From: Alphaproteobacteria bacterium
GTDB taxonomy: Bacteria > Pseudomonadota > Alphaproteobacteria > RF32 > CAG-239
Reading direction: 5' to 3'
Length of the DNA: 64,000 bases
NCBI GenBank assembly: GCA_017635595.1
Contig: JAGBLF010000018.1
Span: 38,664-102,663 of the forward strand
Both the position numbers and the translations under genes were made by a program. Positions 47,971 through 58,069 of this stretch are shown here, in pieces. The notes under the pieces were generated by a model, which was not told where the DNA came from, searched no databases, and was given only the letters and a program-made list of their open reading frames with translations. Positions within the stretch are counted from its first letter, which is position 1; every line of letters starts with the position of its first letter.

Positions 47971-49089
47971 TTATTTACCCATAGAGCTGGTAATTTGATC
48001 TTGCATGTCGAAGGTGGCGAACACGGCCCAAGCAATAATACCCGAAACGGACAGCATGGCAACCATGTTCATGATTTCGGCTCTTTGCTCAATCATATAT
48101 ACGGATTCTTCCAGCCACTCGTTGGCAAGCTTATCCAAAGCTTCTTCAAAGTTATCCAATTCAGAATAAATTTTTAAGTCGGCAATAATCTGCTTATCCG
48201 GAAATTCCAAACCGCTTTTTCCTAATGCCTGACCTAAGTTTTCACCGTTTTTAATATGGAACAGAGCACCATCGATACGTTCTTTTAAGTATTTGCTGGA
48301 ATCTTTTCTTAATGATGTTAAGGCTACCGATACCGGCACGCCGCCTTTTACTAAAGCAGACAATGCCAACAACCAGGTAATACCGGTAAAGATTTTATAT
48401 AATGACCACGGCGGATACCTGTCAAATACCACACGGGCTTTTCCGGTCCAAATACTGATGGTAAAGTAAATGGTTAAACCGATAGCCGGCAGAATAGAAA
48501 ACGCAAGTTGCCAATTTTCCTGAATCCACTCGGACATATCAATCAAATTTTTAGCCGTACCGGTCCAACGTGTGTTCGGTGCGGCACTGAGCATCGGCGG
48601 TACCATGTAAACACCGATTGCATACAAAATAACAACAGACATCATCATCAAAAATGACGGGTAGGTAACTGCCGATACAATAGGTCGAATCATACGGGTG
48701 GAACCTTCGGTTACTTTAATAAGGTTTAATAAAGCACTTTCCAAGTCTGAAACGTCGCCGACGGAAAGCATTAATCGTTCACGATTCGGCGCCCAGCCCT
48801 TTAAGGCATCTGAAAACGGATGACCTTCTTGCAAGGCCCGTCCCCAAGCACTGACGGCAATACCCATCGGGTCATTCGGTTTTGAACCTTCTTCGGTCAA
48901 ACCGCTGTAAATCATGTCCAATGCGTTCATCAATGAAAATCGGTTACGCAGTAACGCAGCCAGCTTACGATAAATTTTCAGGCGGTTTTTATTAGAAAGA
49001 TTACACATAATTTTGGCATAGGTCAGCACCCAGTCATTTGTATTTTGCATGGCTTTATTAAAGGCACTTTGTTTTTTTACTTCAGGCAT
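47971..49089 (-). CDS. pilR: Type IVb pilus inner-membrane platform protein PilR
   Basis: A 372-residue GspF/PilC-family protein: two T2SSF domains with membrane helices (about 165-190, 215-235 and C-terminal). Family signs include the start LAALLRNRFSLMNALDMI and the closing membrane helix. It would anchor the assembly ATPase at the inner membrane. Its gene lies 11 bases after pilQ and 16 bases before pilS-like, matching R64 order. Confidence 0.85.
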   Translation of the reverse strand: MPEVKKQSAFNKAMQNTNDWVLTYAKIMCNLSNKNRLKIYRKLAALLRNRFSLMNALDMIYSGLTEEGSKPNDPMGIAVSAWGRALQEGHPFSDALKGWAPNRERLMLSVGDVSDLESALLNLIKVTEGSTRMIRPIVSAVTYPSFLMMMSVVILYAIGVYMVPPMLSAAPNTRWTGTAKNLIDMSEWIQENWQLAFSILPAIGLTIYFTISIWTGKARVVFDRYPPWSLYKIFTGITWLLALSALVKGGVPVSVALTSLRKDSSKYLKERIDGALFHIKNGENLGQALGKSGLEFPDKQIIADLKIYSELDNFEEALDKLANEWLEESVYMIEQRAEIMNMVAMLSVSGIIAWAVFATFDMQDQITSSMGK

Positions 49090-49099
49090 GAGTATTCTC

Positions 49100-50761
49100 C
49101 TAATAAATCGGACGCTGATCCAGCAAACCGCACCAACGTTCTACTTCATCTAAATCAATAAACCCTCTTAACATGCGCTCGATTGCTGCTTCTCTTAACG
49201 GACGCCCGTCAAGTTCGCTTACCCAATAATCAATGGCTTCTTTGGTTCGGCCTTCGACCATTAATGTCAGGAAGTGACCGTCCGGAATAATGATTTCCGG
49301 CACAGACATACGACCGATAACGCCTTTATGATGGCAAAATTTGCATCCCGGACCGCGCAGATAGGTGTTTTCAATACCAAAATCGCCCAAGGCGACTTTA
49401 ACGCGCTCAAACGAAGGATCATCCATACGTTCTTTAATGGAAATTCGGCAGTACGGACAAATTTTACGGAACAAACGTTGTGAAATCAAACCTTTCATAA
49501 TTTCCGGATCGCTTAACATGTACGGTTGAACGCCCATATCACGCAAACGGGTAATAATTGCCGGTGCTGAGTTGGCGTGCAATGTTGACCACACGCTGTG
49601 TCCTGAAAGCGCGCCTTTAAACACAAGGCTCGCTGCCGAAAGTGAACGAATTTCACCGACCATCATCACGTCAGGGTCGGAACGTAGGGCGGCAGACAAT
49701 GCTTTGTTGAATTCTTCATCTTTTTCTTCTTCCGTATTGGCGTTTGTTACCGGCATTTGCCGTGCGCCCGGAATCGGATACTCCGGCGGATCTTCCACAG
49801 TAATAACATTTATTTCGCCGTGTCGCTCTTGAATTAAGCGAATCATATTACGTTGCAGAGTTGTTGATTTACCGGAACCCGTCGGACCGGCAACAATGTT
49901 TAAGCCGACGGCGGTGGCGCGCAGACGATAAAATAAGTTCAACTCTCTTTCGCCGAGTCCTAAACCTTTTAAATCACCATTACCATTCGGGTTATCATCG
50001 GCGTACAAAAGACGCATAACCAAATACTGCGAACCGAAGGCAACCGGATTGAATTGCAAACGAATAGCTAATACGTTGTGCGGAAGTTTCAATTTTCCGT
50101 TGGTACCGCGGAGCGGTTTATCGCCCAGCTTTTGAGCACCTTGGAATTCGTTTTGAGAATAGTTGGCATCGGAAATATCGGCAGAAGCAAAAGCCGCACG
50201 CACAAAAGCTTCTCCCCATTCTTTGGAATATTCGAGCTCACGCTCCATCATACCGTTGATACGGAACATAACGATTGACGAATCGGCAACGATAACATGC
50301 ACATCGGAAACTTTTTTGCTTGCGGCACGTGAAACCACACTCAAGAAGTCAATTTGCATCTGATAATCTGCTGCTTCTTCAATTGAAATATCGACTTTAC
50401 CCGTACCGCGTTCGGCGTAAGAATAAATAGCCGAAATTTCCTGCGCTGATACATATTTCGGCGGGTTCATCAACATTTTTCGACGTTTGGCAATAGCCGT
50501 AAAGTTTAAAACTTTACCGTCAAACCGATGGCTTTCATCTATTAAGTAGGTGCCGTCGGAAAATAAAGCCAACATACGGCGCGTTTCACTGTCAAGAACA
50601 ATCTCGCCGTCTTCAAGAGTTAATAGTTTGTTGTCGTTAGCAAAAAGAACTTGGAAGAGATTGCTATCTTTTTTATCTTCTTTTGCAACGGGCACAGGGG
50701 ACGCACTTGCTGTCGTCCCTCCTTGTGTCGTTGCTACTTCTTTTTTCTCTTCCTCAGCCAT
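49100..50761 (-). CDS. pilQ: Type IVb pilus assembly ATPase PilQ
   Basis: A GspE/PilB-superfamily ATPase of 553 residues, with Walker A GPTGSGKST (about 292-300), Walker B DVMMVGEIRSLSAA, HAN box STLHANSAP and a zinc-finger pair C-P-Y-C/C-K-F-C near the C terminus. The N-terminal 100 residues are Ala/Thr/Lys-rich then folded. It should drive pilin polymerisation through PilR. Confidence 0.9.
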   Translation of the reverse strand: MAEEEKKEVATTQGGTTASASPVPVAKEDKKDSNLFQVLFANDNKLLTLEDGEIVLDSETRRMLALFSDGTYLIDESHRFDGKVLNFTAIAKRRKMLMNPPKYVSAQEISAIYSYAERGTGKVDISIEEAADYQMQIDFLSVVSRAASKKVSDVHVIVADSSIVMFRINGMMERELEYSKEWGEAFVRAAFASADISDANYSQNEFQGAQKLGDKPLRGTNGKLKLPHNVLAIRLQFNPVAFGSQYLVMRLLYADDNPNGNGDLKGLGLGERELNLFYRLRATAVGLNIVAGPTGSGKSTTLQRNMIRLIQERHGEINVITVEDPPEYPIPGARQMPVTNANTEEEKDEEFNKALSAALRSDPDVMMVGEIRSLSAASLVFKGALSGHSVWSTLHANSAPAIITRLRDMGVQPYMLSDPEIMKGLISQRLFRKICPYCRISIKERMDDPSFERVKVALGDFGIENTYLRGPGCKFCHHKGVIGRMSVPEIIIPDGHFLTLMVEGRTKEAIDYWVSELDGRPLREAAIERMLRGFIDLDEVERWCGLLDQRPIY

Positions 50762-50770
50762 TTTCAGTAC

Positions 50771-52399
50771 TTATTGAACAAACATTCCCGATCCGAAAGA
50801 GGTTGAACTGCCGGCTCTGCGTCTGGATCGGCTTGCATTCGCAGATGACTTTCTATCGTTGTCGGTAGGATTTGTTTTCGGCGTAATGTCATTGGTTGTG
50901 GCATTACCTAATACATTTTTACCGCTCGGTTTTATACTGGCTTTTTCCGTTTCAGCCGGCATTTTATTAGAGTCGTTAAATGCAACGGTCGGCTCGAATT
51001 CAAGGACGGTTCCGCCCGTATAGATGAAACTCTTAACGCCGTTTTTATCAAACCCGACATAGTGATCGGTAATTGTTGAAACAATCTCGCCGCCTTTCAG
51101 CATAGATCCTTTATGAACGGTAAAAGTAGTACCGTCTTTATTGACGATTTTGGCAACAATATTATCACCGTGTCCCGTGATATCCATAATAGCATATTCT
51201 TCCGACATATCAATAGCACCATCGTCCATATCATCGCCGGATGTCATAGCGGCCGCCGCGGCAAAAGGATTATTATTGGCAGAAGTTTCCTGCATTTTTC
51301 TGATACGTTCTTCGCTGTCAGAAATAGTCTTTTTAAGTCCGGTAATTTGCGAATTAAGCGAAGCAACTGTTCTGTTGTGATTGGCAAGAGCTGTTTCCGC
51401 AGATTTTTGCAGCGAGAAAGAATCATGCTGAATTTGAGAAATGGTTTCTTCAAAATTCTTAATTAAATCGGCACGATCTTTTTTCAATTCTTGAATTTGG
51501 TTTTGCAATTCAGTATTTTTAACCACCCATTCTTGGTTCATTTTGAGCATTTCATTCATATACTCATTTAAAACTTTTGCCTGTCTGACCTTTTCAAGTT
51601 CAATTTCTTTTTGTTTTAACTTTGTTTCTTCAGCCAAAATCAAAGCCTGACGTTCGGCTTCTTGATCTTTGAGCTTTTCTTTTTCGGCACGACGACGATT
51701 ATCTTCTTCTTCCTGTGCGCGAATTCGGGTATTACGCAAAGCTTCGACTTTATTCTTTAATTCTTCGCGTTTTAACTCAAGGTTTAATAATGTATTTTGT
51801 TTTTCAATGCTGGACATTTGATTGAACAAATCATTATCAACTTTGGATAAGATGGCATTACCGAAACTTTCAAAAGGAGATTTCGGGGCATCGACATCAG
51901 GCAGACTTAAATCTTGAGGTTCTTCTAACGGAGCATCAAATAAACCATCGGAATTTTCGGCAGTATCATCGGCGCTTGGAGGTGTTTGATCACCGGAATT
52001 ATTGTTTTCAGCTTCCGTAACCAGCTGATCTGCCGTTGCAGGTGTACTACCTGCTTCATCGCCGCCTAAGAAATCATTATTCTGAGTTTCTGGCTCATTT
52101 TGGTCAATCGTTTCATTTTGTTCAACCGCTCCATCCGAAGCAGCCGGCTCGTCTGCAGACGCATCAAAGGATTCTTCTGCCTGGGTATCATCGGTATCAG
52201 CCGGTGTTTCCGCTTCGGCAGCGGTATTTTCTTCTCCTTCGGTATTTTCATCAAATCCCATATCCAGCACATCACCGGCAGCCGGTGTGTCCGCAGACAC
52301 ATCTGCTTCTTCGGCATAGCTGATATTGTTCATAGCTAAGAGTACCGCAAAAGACAAAGCAATCATAACTATTGTTTTATTTTTCAGATTATAACTCAT
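50771..52399 (-). CDS. PilP-like protein with long coiled coil
   Basis: Met 52399 follows AAAGGAGAAATTT and gives 542 residues. It has a signal peptide (ending SYAEE), an acidic disordered region of about 170 residues, then a predicted coiled coil (about 200-370) rich in Glu, Lys and Gln. The C-terminal domain resembles PilP (EEYAIMDITGHGDNIVAKIV and VHKGSMLKGGEIVSTITDHY). R64 PilP is only about 150 residues, so this homologue has gained an acidic stalk and coiled coil. PilP-type proteins link the inner-membrane platform to the secretin. Confidence 0.75.
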   Translation of the reverse strand: MSYNLKNKTIVMIALSFAVLLAMNNISYAEEADVSADTPAAGDVLDMGFDENTEGEENTAAEAETPADTDDTQAEESFDASADEPAASDGAVEQNETIDQNEPETQNNDFLGGDEAGSTPATADQLVTEAENNNSGDQTPPSADDTAENSDGLFDAPLEEPQDLSLPDVDAPKSPFESFGNAILSKVDNDLFNQMSSIEKQNTLLNLELKREELKNKVEALRNTRIRAQEEEDNRRRAEKEKLKDQEAERQALILAEETKLKQKEIELEKVRQAKVLNEYMNEMLKMNQEWVVKNTELQNQIQELKKDRADLIKNFEETISQIQHDSFSLQKSAETALANHNRTVASLNSQITGLKKTISDSEERIRKMQETSANNNPFAAAAAMTSGDDMDDGAIDMSEEYAIMDITGHGDNIVAKIVNKDGTTFTVHKGSMLKGGEIVSTITDHYVGFDKNGVKSFIYTGGTVLEFEPTVAFNDSNKMPAETEKASIKPSGKNVLGNATTNDITPKTNPTDNDRKSSANASRSRRRAGSSTSFGSGMFVQ

Positions 52400-53636
52400 A
52401 AATTTCTCCTTTGTATGTCCAGCTTCCAGAATTATGATCATACGTTATGGTTTTAACGGATAACCCTGAAAATCTCATTAATAATTCAATCCAAACCAGC
52501 GGGCTGTTATTTGACTGAATGGAAAATTCCATAATGTTGTAAGTATTACCTCGCGGGGAAACCCAGCTTTTAGGTGATGTCTGAATATTAATACCCAATG
52601 TTTGATTTAAGTCGTTAATAATATTTGTTAAATCTTCCTCATTATATTCAGGTGGTGAGTTTAACGGAGATGACTCGCCGACAGGAACGGTAACCATAAC
52701 CGTATTACCGGTTTTATCAAGTACTCGAGAAGAAAATTCTACACCGGATACATTCAATGCCTGTTCCATCCAAGTCAGACGTCCGAATTCACGTTTCCAT
52801 GAAGTTATGACGCCGGTTGTCGGTTCGCAAGTGATACCTTCTATCTTCCATCCCGGTACGATTACCTGGACGACTTTTTGAATGGTCATGTAGCAATTAC
52901 GCATTGTGTCGATAGGGTTTTCCAGTTTTTCCCACGGCTTTGGCTCAGGCGGTACATAAACCGGTGCTTCAATTTGCTCAACCGGTGCAATAACCGGCGC
53001 CTCCGGAGCCGTGAAAAACATACTTTGAATTGTCGAATAGCCGAACCATGCTAAAATAATAAAACCGACAATAATCACAATAAGCATGACACTATCGTTA
53101 TTGGCATTAATTTTATCAAGTTTCGATTGCAGACCTTTTTCCAATAACGGCGCCAATTCATCATGGCGTGTATCATCAATACCCCATTCTTCGGGTGCGA
53201 ATAAGGCATCCCAATCCGGAACGGCCAACATTGAAATAAATTGGTCTTTAGCATCTTTTTCATCGACAAACAACGTATCGCCGTCAGACAAAATAACGTC
53301 ATTTCTGAAACAGATGTACCACCAACCGTTATCTACCTTAAAAACGCCCAAAAAAGACGTAACGGCACCCAAGCTTGATACCAAAGCTACGGCAGCCGAA
53401 GGTATACCGCGTGTAAAACCTTGAGACGAAGCGGCTAAGCCGAACTGAGATGATTTACCCTTACGGACAACATACAAATCAGCACCCTCTAAAATATTTT
53501 CGGCAGCATCCTTCACTTCGGGCAGAGGATTATCACTGTTCATCAACGGCTGCCAGAAAATACTGGCAGCATAAGATACGCCGTTTTCGGTAAAAGACGA
53601 CTTCCAAGCTTTTTCTTCGGATCTTTCCTCAGCCAC
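52389..53636 (-). CDS. pilO: Type IVb pilus protein PilO
   Basis: The 415-residue protein matches the PilO family of R64-type thin pili: a cytoplasmic domain with YVVRKGKSSQFGLAA, LGVFKVDNGWWYICFRNDV and LFAPEEWGI, a membrane helix (about 185-205), then a periplasmic part. It overlaps the next gene by 11 bases. Position between PilN and PilP fits R64. Confidence 0.88.
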   Translation of the reverse strand: MAEERSEEKAWKSSFTENGVSYAASIFWQPLMNSDNPLPEVKDAAENILEGADLYVVRKGKSSQFGLAASSQGFTRGIPSAAVALVSSLGAVTSFLGVFKVDNGWWYICFRNDVILSDGDTLFVDEKDAKDQFISMLAVPDWDALFAPEEWGIDDTRHDELAPLLEKGLQSKLDKINANNDSVMLIVIIVGFIILAWFGYSTIQSMFFTAPEAPVIAPVEQIEAPVYVPPEPKPWEKLENPIDTMRNCYMTIQKVVQVIVPGWKIEGITCEPTTGVITSWKREFGRLTWMEQALNVSGVEFSSRVLDKTGNTVMVTVPVGESSPLNSPPEYNEEDLTNIINDLNQTLGINIQTSPKSWVSPRGNTYNIMEFSIQSNNSPLVWIELLMRFSGLSVKTITYDHNSGSWTYKGEIYEL

Positions 53637-53652
53637 TTGCGTTCTCCCTAAA

Positions 53653-55260
53653 TTAGTCGTTCATTCTCGATTCCGGATTTAATGGAGATTCCAAAACAAC
53701 CGGAGTTAACATAATTACAAGAATTGTTCTGTCGCGGCTGGCAGATTGTGAACCGCCCAACAATGCATTGTCGGCACTGCCTACACCTTTTTTATCGGTA
53801 GAATCCTCAACACGTTCATAACCTGCTAAAATCAGAGTTTCACCCGATTTCATAGCAACTTCTTGCGTAAAGCCGCGGGTTTCGATAACCGGGTTTTGAA
53901 TGTATTGACTATCGCCCTTCTCTTCGCCTTCTTCGGTCTTACTGCCGGATGTAATATCGACGGCTTCAAGCGATAACAAGTCAGACAAAGTTAAGTTGAA
54001 GAACATCAAGATTCTTCCGTGATCCAATACGCGCGGTAAAACACTCATGGTGAAACCGGTTTCAATTTCTTCCGTTGTTACGGAAATATCATAGGTATCA
54101 CTGTCACCGCTGTTGGTTTTGGTAATATCTGCGATATAATTCTGCGTTTTAACAACTTGAATCGGGGCCGGTTTATTATTCATGGTGGTGACCGTACCGC
54201 TGGTAATAAGGTTGGCCTGACCTTCACGAGACAAGGCTTCGACAGCGGCATCAACACTCCAACGCTTAGAACTTATACCCATAGTTAAGCTGCTGATGGC
54301 ATTATCAACGCTGACATTGGTACCGGCTGTAATATCTTTAATAGAACCTCTACCGCCGAATGTGGCATTCAAATCTAAGCCGTATTGATCTTTGTTGTTG
54401 ATGTTAACCTGAATAACCTTAACGCTGATGGCAATTTGTTTTGCAATACGGTTATTTTGTTCGTTCACAAATTTTGCAACGCGCTTGATATCGGTTGGTG
54501 TAGCCGTTAAAGTAATGGTACCGTTACCTTTATCTATAACCAGATTTGAATCTTGTGTAATCATAGAGCTGATAGAACTCTGGATGTTTGCCCACATATC
54601 CATACCATCAACCGAGCTGCTTTGAGAAATACTCGAAGAACCGCCCGAACCGCCGACGGTTACGCTTAAAGACGGATTGGTCGGCAAAGAATAAATAACG
54701 AAAGTTTTTGTAATGTATTTATAGAAATAGATTTGGTTCTTTTCATATTTCCACCAAATACCGAAACGGTTCGCAACTTCATCCAATAAACCGCTGAGCG
54801 GACCTTTATAATTAACAATCATGCGGGTTGAATCGGTCCATTGTGCACCCAAATCTTTCATTGAAGGTTGGTTATGATCGGCATTTGAAATGGCCGTGTC
54901 TTCCAATTCAGGAGCATAGCGAACGGCCAGAGAAGTAATTTTATTAATCATGTTACCGATTTCATATAAAGTAATCGGTCGGTTACTGATTAAAGTAATA
55001 CCGTCTTTGGTTTCTAAGTACGACGGGACAGCTTCTCCTTCAAATTCGATATTGGATGTGTCACCGAGCCAAATATCGTTTTTTACGCGAACAACATCAT
55101 CAGGAATCGGATCGCCCGGTACGGCCGCCTTTTGTTTTAAATCCAAAGCATCTTCGGCACGTTGAGCCATTTCCTTATCCATTTCCGGAGATACGGAACA
55201 CGCAACGGTTACTCCTAAGATGGCAATAACAGACAGTTTAATAAGATTAGTCAAACGCAT
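53653..55260 (-). CDS. pilN: Type IVb pilus secretin PilN (lipoprotein)
   Basis: An outer-membrane secretin forming the pilus exit pore. Met 55260 follows GGAGGACGAAA (535 residues). The signal peptide ends in a lipobox VTVAC, as expected of lipid-anchored R64/TcpC/BfpB-type secretins. There are N-domains, then the beta-rich secretin core (SSKRWSVDAAVEALSREGQANL and VLPRVLDHGRILMFFNLTLSD), ending in the typical TILVIMLTPVV. The start overlaps the preceding PilL-like gene by 14 bases. Confidence 0.92.
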   Translation of the reverse strand: MRLTNLIKLSVIAILGVTVACSVSPEMDKEMAQRAEDALDLKQKAAVPGDPIPDDVVRVKNDIWLGDTSNIEFEGEAVPSYLETKDGITLISNRPITLYEIGNMINKITSLAVRYAPELEDTAISNADHNQPSMKDLGAQWTDSTRMIVNYKGPLSGLLDEVANRFGIWWKYEKNQIYFYKYITKTFVIYSLPTNPSLSVTVGGSGGSSSISQSSSVDGMDMWANIQSSISSMITQDSNLVIDKGNGTITLTATPTDIKRVAKFVNEQNNRIAKQIAISVKVIQVNINNKDQYGLDLNATFGGRGSIKDITAGTNVSVDNAISSLTMGISSKRWSVDAAVEALSREGQANLITSGTVTTMNNKPAPIQVVKTQNYIADITKTNSGDSDTYDISVTTEEIETGFTMSVLPRVLDHGRILMFFNLTLSDLLSLEAVDITSGSKTEEGEEKGDSQYIQNPVIETRGFTQEVAMKSGETLILAGYERVEDSTDKKGVGSADNALLGGSQSASRDRTILVIMLTPVVLESPLNPESRMND

Positions 55261-55975
55261 TTTCGTCCTCCATTGTTTCAATAACCAGAACTCGGTTGCC
55301 TTTATAGAATGTTGCTATTGGTGCCGGTCGGGCGCGGGCAAAAGCACGAACCAAAGCAGATGATACATCGGCAAAATTACCGCGGAACATTGCACCGGCA
55401 TTTAAGGTATAATTACGATTGGTCTTCCAAATTAAACGCCAACCGGCTTCTTCACTCCATTGAGTTAACAGTTGCTTCAGGCTTTGACCTTCTTCAGCCA
55501 ACCAATCTTTATCCTGATCTTCTTCGGATGAAGTTTCACTTGAGGTGTCTGTGGTTTCGGTGCCCGAATATACCATTTGTTGAACAGACATGGATGTATT
55601 AGGATTTTGCCCTAATTCGGTTTCGTAATCCACAACTTCGTCCTCTATGGAAGGAATGACAGTTGCCGAGATATTGTTGCCGGCAGCGGCTTGGGTAATA
55701 CGATGATCACGCGGTGAGCGTTCGCCGTATTTACGGAACTGTGCGGCTGTTTGCGTATAATTTACAGGTGTTTCATCATTACATTCACTATAACCCGCTT
55801 CATTTTCATAGCAAACGGCGGTATATTCCTCATCACGGGTACAAATACCGTCTTCACATTCTTCTTGCAAATAGCTTTTATTACTGACGCAACCGGTCGT
55901 GCCGAGAACAATGCAAAGCAAGCCGGCGAAAACCAGTTTATTTATTGTCATATTATTTTCAAATATATATCTCAT
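55247..55975 (-). CDS. pilL: PilL/TcpQ-like lipoprotein
   Basis: A 242-residue lipoprotein: Met 55975 follows AGGAAAATACG, with a signal peptide ending in lipobox GTTGC. The C-terminal domain (LKQLLTQWSEEAGWRLIWKT, NFADVSSALVRAF) matches the TcpQ/PilL C-terminal module that assists secretin assembly and stability. The middle is polar and acidic. An alternative Met at 55951 lacks a binding site. Confidence 0.8.
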   Translation of the reverse strand: MRYIFENNMTINKLVFAGLLCIVLGTTGCVSNKSYLQEECEDGICTRDEEYTAVCYENEAGYSECNDETPVNYTQTAAQFRKYGERSPRDHRITQAAAGNNISATVIPSIEDEVVDYETELGQNPNTSMSVQQMVYSGTETTDTSSETSSEEDQDKDWLAEEGQSLKQLLTQWSEEAGWRLIWKTNRNYTLNAGAMFRGNFADVSSALVRAFARARPAPIATFYKGNRVLVIETMEDENAFD

Positions 55976-56022
55976 CGTATTTTCCTATAATACATGTTGA
56001 AATTGAAATAGCAACATCAAAG

Positions 56023-57642
56023 TTAAGACCAAGGGTTATATGTTTTTACATTCTTAGCTTTTTCTTCTTCGGTTGCGTACCGTACATTCCTAATAATAAA
56101 AGAGTTTGGCTCACGTTCCGTAAAAATTATGTTAATTTTGTTGAATTCAACACCGTTGTTTGCCAAAATTCTATATAATAAGCGCAGTCTTTTTTGCTGT
56201 AATTCATAAGGCGCCGATTTATTGATTCTGATTTCGACGACCACATTTTCATATTTAACCGCATTGTCTGCAAAAGCATGTATCCACTCCAGAGTTTGAC
56301 CGGAAATTTCTGCGCGATTAGGCTGAAATGATAGTTTTAACTCCGTCGGCGTAACATTGCTCTTTTTAGCCCCAAGCAATTTATTGAAAATCGAATTGCT
56401 TTGATCGCCGTTGCTTCTGGATGACGAAGACGATTTATCCGGAGCCTTAATGTTGTCATCAGAGCTCTTAGGTTTAGAACTCGAAAACCATGCGGCAATA
56501 CTTTCAGATAAACTTCTGGAGGATTGACTTTCTTCCGATGAATCGGATGTATCAAGTAACTCCGGAGCATCTTTATCAACCGATACCGGTGCGGTTTCAG
56601 TGCTTACCGCGCTATTGTCCTCATTCGTTGCTGAAGGCGAAAAGTCTTCATCGCCATGGCTGTCGAGTGCCGGCAGAGTTTTTTTGGCTCTTAATTCATC
56701 CTCAAGCTTTTTGTTTTCGGCAGATGTCGAAAATTGAGGAGTCAGATTTTTATCGTTCATTATCTCATCCGGAATAGGAATGAGTAAATTCTTTTGCATT
56801 TTATAAGCAACATGCTTTTCGCCGGACGAATTTTGATTTGATTGTCCCGAAGCTTCGGTATTTTTTGTATACGCGCCCAGAGAATTCTTGCCGGCATGTT
56901 TATTGGCTGTTTCGGCTACATCCCAAGGACTGTCGGCATCGGATATGGCAACAGTCTTCGAATTGCCTATGCTGACGGCAGTATCCGTAACGGCAGCACG
57001 GTTTTGCGTACCGAGGTTGCCGACGGCAACATTATGCGAAGATAAAGCTATTTGGCTGTTGTCGGCTTCGTTTGAAACAGAAACGTCAGCTGTGCCGGTA
57101 TCGTAATTGTGTATTAACGGAATGGAAAATACCGGCGCCGTAGAGGCATCGGCAATAACCAACTCATCGGTTGTTTCGCTTGTTGCGTTTGTTTCCGGTG
57201 TCGGCTCGTCGGTTGTAACTTCATTAGCGGCAACAATCAGCATATCATCATCTTCTTCTTCGGAAGGAATAATATCCTTAATGTCCGAATCGTCATCGGC
57301 AACAATCAGATTATTTTCATCGGCGAGATCTTCTTCAACCGGTTCGGATAAAGGTGCATCTGCCGCTATTTCATCTAAATCCAAAGCATTGCTCGACATC
57401 TTGGTATCACGCCGTTCGGCTGCCGAGCTGTGCTGTAAATTGTTGAATTTTTCATATAACGGATCAGTATCTTCATTTGACGCGAACAACTCAATGTTTT
57501 TAGTTTCGATGTCCGTGTTAGCAATTTCTTCGGCAGCTTTATCCTTTAATGACATAACCAAATATGCTTTAGTAGCAACAAATACGGCCGCTAAAGAAAG
57601 CAAAAAACTACCTAAAAAACATTTCAATCCATATTTCGGCAT
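56023..57642 (-). CDS. Long acidic membrane-anchored protein with OmpA-like C terminus
   Basis: First gene of the pil operon (539 residues, AGGATTTAAA before Met 57642). An N-terminal membrane helix (CFLGSFLLSLAAVFVATKAYLVM) is followed by about 390 disordered Asp/Ser/Glu/Thr-rich residues. The last about 110 residues are folded (ELKLSFQPNRAEISGQTLEW, YELQQKRLRLLYRILANNGV), in shape like an OmpA/MotB peptidoglycan-binding domain. The canonical GHTD and the Arg/Asp pair are not evident. It has no R64 counterpart that I recognise. It may span the periplasm to the wall and help position the pilus/secretion machine. Confidence 0.65.
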   Translation of the reverse strand: MPKYGLKCFLGSFLLSLAAVFVATKAYLVMSLKDKAAEEIANTDIETKNIELFASNEDTDPLYEKFNNLQHSSAAERRDTKMSSNALDLDEIAADAPLSEPVEEDLADENNLIVADDDSDIKDIIPSEEEDDDMLIVAANEVTTDEPTPETNATSETTDELVIADASTAPVFSIPLIHNYDTGTADVSVSNEADNSQIALSSHNVAVGNLGTQNRAAVTDTAVSIGNSKTVAISDADSPWDVAETANKHAGKNSLGAYTKNTEASGQSNQNSSGEKHVAYKMQKNLLIPIPDEIMNDKNLTPQFSTSAENKKLEDELRAKKTLPALDSHGDEDFSPSATNEDNSAVSTETAPVSVDKDAPELLDTSDSSEESQSSRSLSESIAAWFSSSKPKSSDDNIKAPDKSSSSSRSNGDQSNSIFNKLLGAKKSNVTPTELKLSFQPNRAEISGQTLEWIHAFADNAVKYENVVVEIRINKSAPYELQQKRLRLLYRILANNGVEFNKINIIFTEREPNSFIIRNVRYATEEEKAKNVKTYNPWS

Positions 57643-57705
57643 TTTAAATCCTGTTTAATCAATAAGATACGCCGACGCATAGTACGCCGTATATCCAGTC
57701 TTTTG

Positions 57706-57733
57706 TTGAAGATATAACAAATTATGTTAAAAT
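57706..57733 (+). promoter_or_regulatory. Distal promoter of the vir-like operon
   Basis: TTGAAG (57706-57711) and TAAAAT (57728-57733), 16 bases apart, 336 bases before the first VirB2-like gene. The long leader would be unusual, so it may serve another role. Confidence 0.35.
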
Positions 57734-57984
57734 AGAGTTAATGAGTATAACAAAGTTTCAAGTCGAGTCGGCACGGAGGCTATGAGAACTATAAAAAAAG
57801 AATATACGTATCAATTTTGAATATGGGACACCTGTATAACACATATCATCCAGCCGCATAAGTGGATAAAAAGTAAAATGTTATTACTTTATTTACTTTT
57901 AAATGATAAAAGTGAAATCGTATAAAAGCGAATGTGGAAATATGAATTTTTTGTTACAGGTATTTTTATGCAGTTAAAACAATG

Positions 57985-57993
57985 TGTTATAAT
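57985..57993 (+). promoter_or_regulatory. Proximal promoter of the vir-like operon
   Basis: An extended -10 TGTTATAAT (TATAAT at 57988-57993) lies 76 bases before the first VirB2-like gene. The -35 is poor, as is tolerated with an extended -10. Confidence 0.5.
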
Positions 57994-58069
57994 GGTATAA
58001 AATATCTGGCAATTTTTCAAAAAATAAGCTATTATAAAAGTGTAAAAGGAATTTAGAAGGAGAAGAAAA

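Larger units (their letters stand above)
57643..58069. other. Divergent control region between pil and vir operons
   Basis: A 427-base AT-rich gap separating the two divergent operons. It holds plus-strand promoters (57706-57733 and 57985-57993) and a pair of TACGCCG direct repeats 15 bases apart (57668-57674 and 57683-57689) in the pil 5' leader, a possible regulator site. No supported coding frame lies in it; the reverse ORF reaching 58272 overlaps the first pilin gene and has no binding site. Confidence 0.6.
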
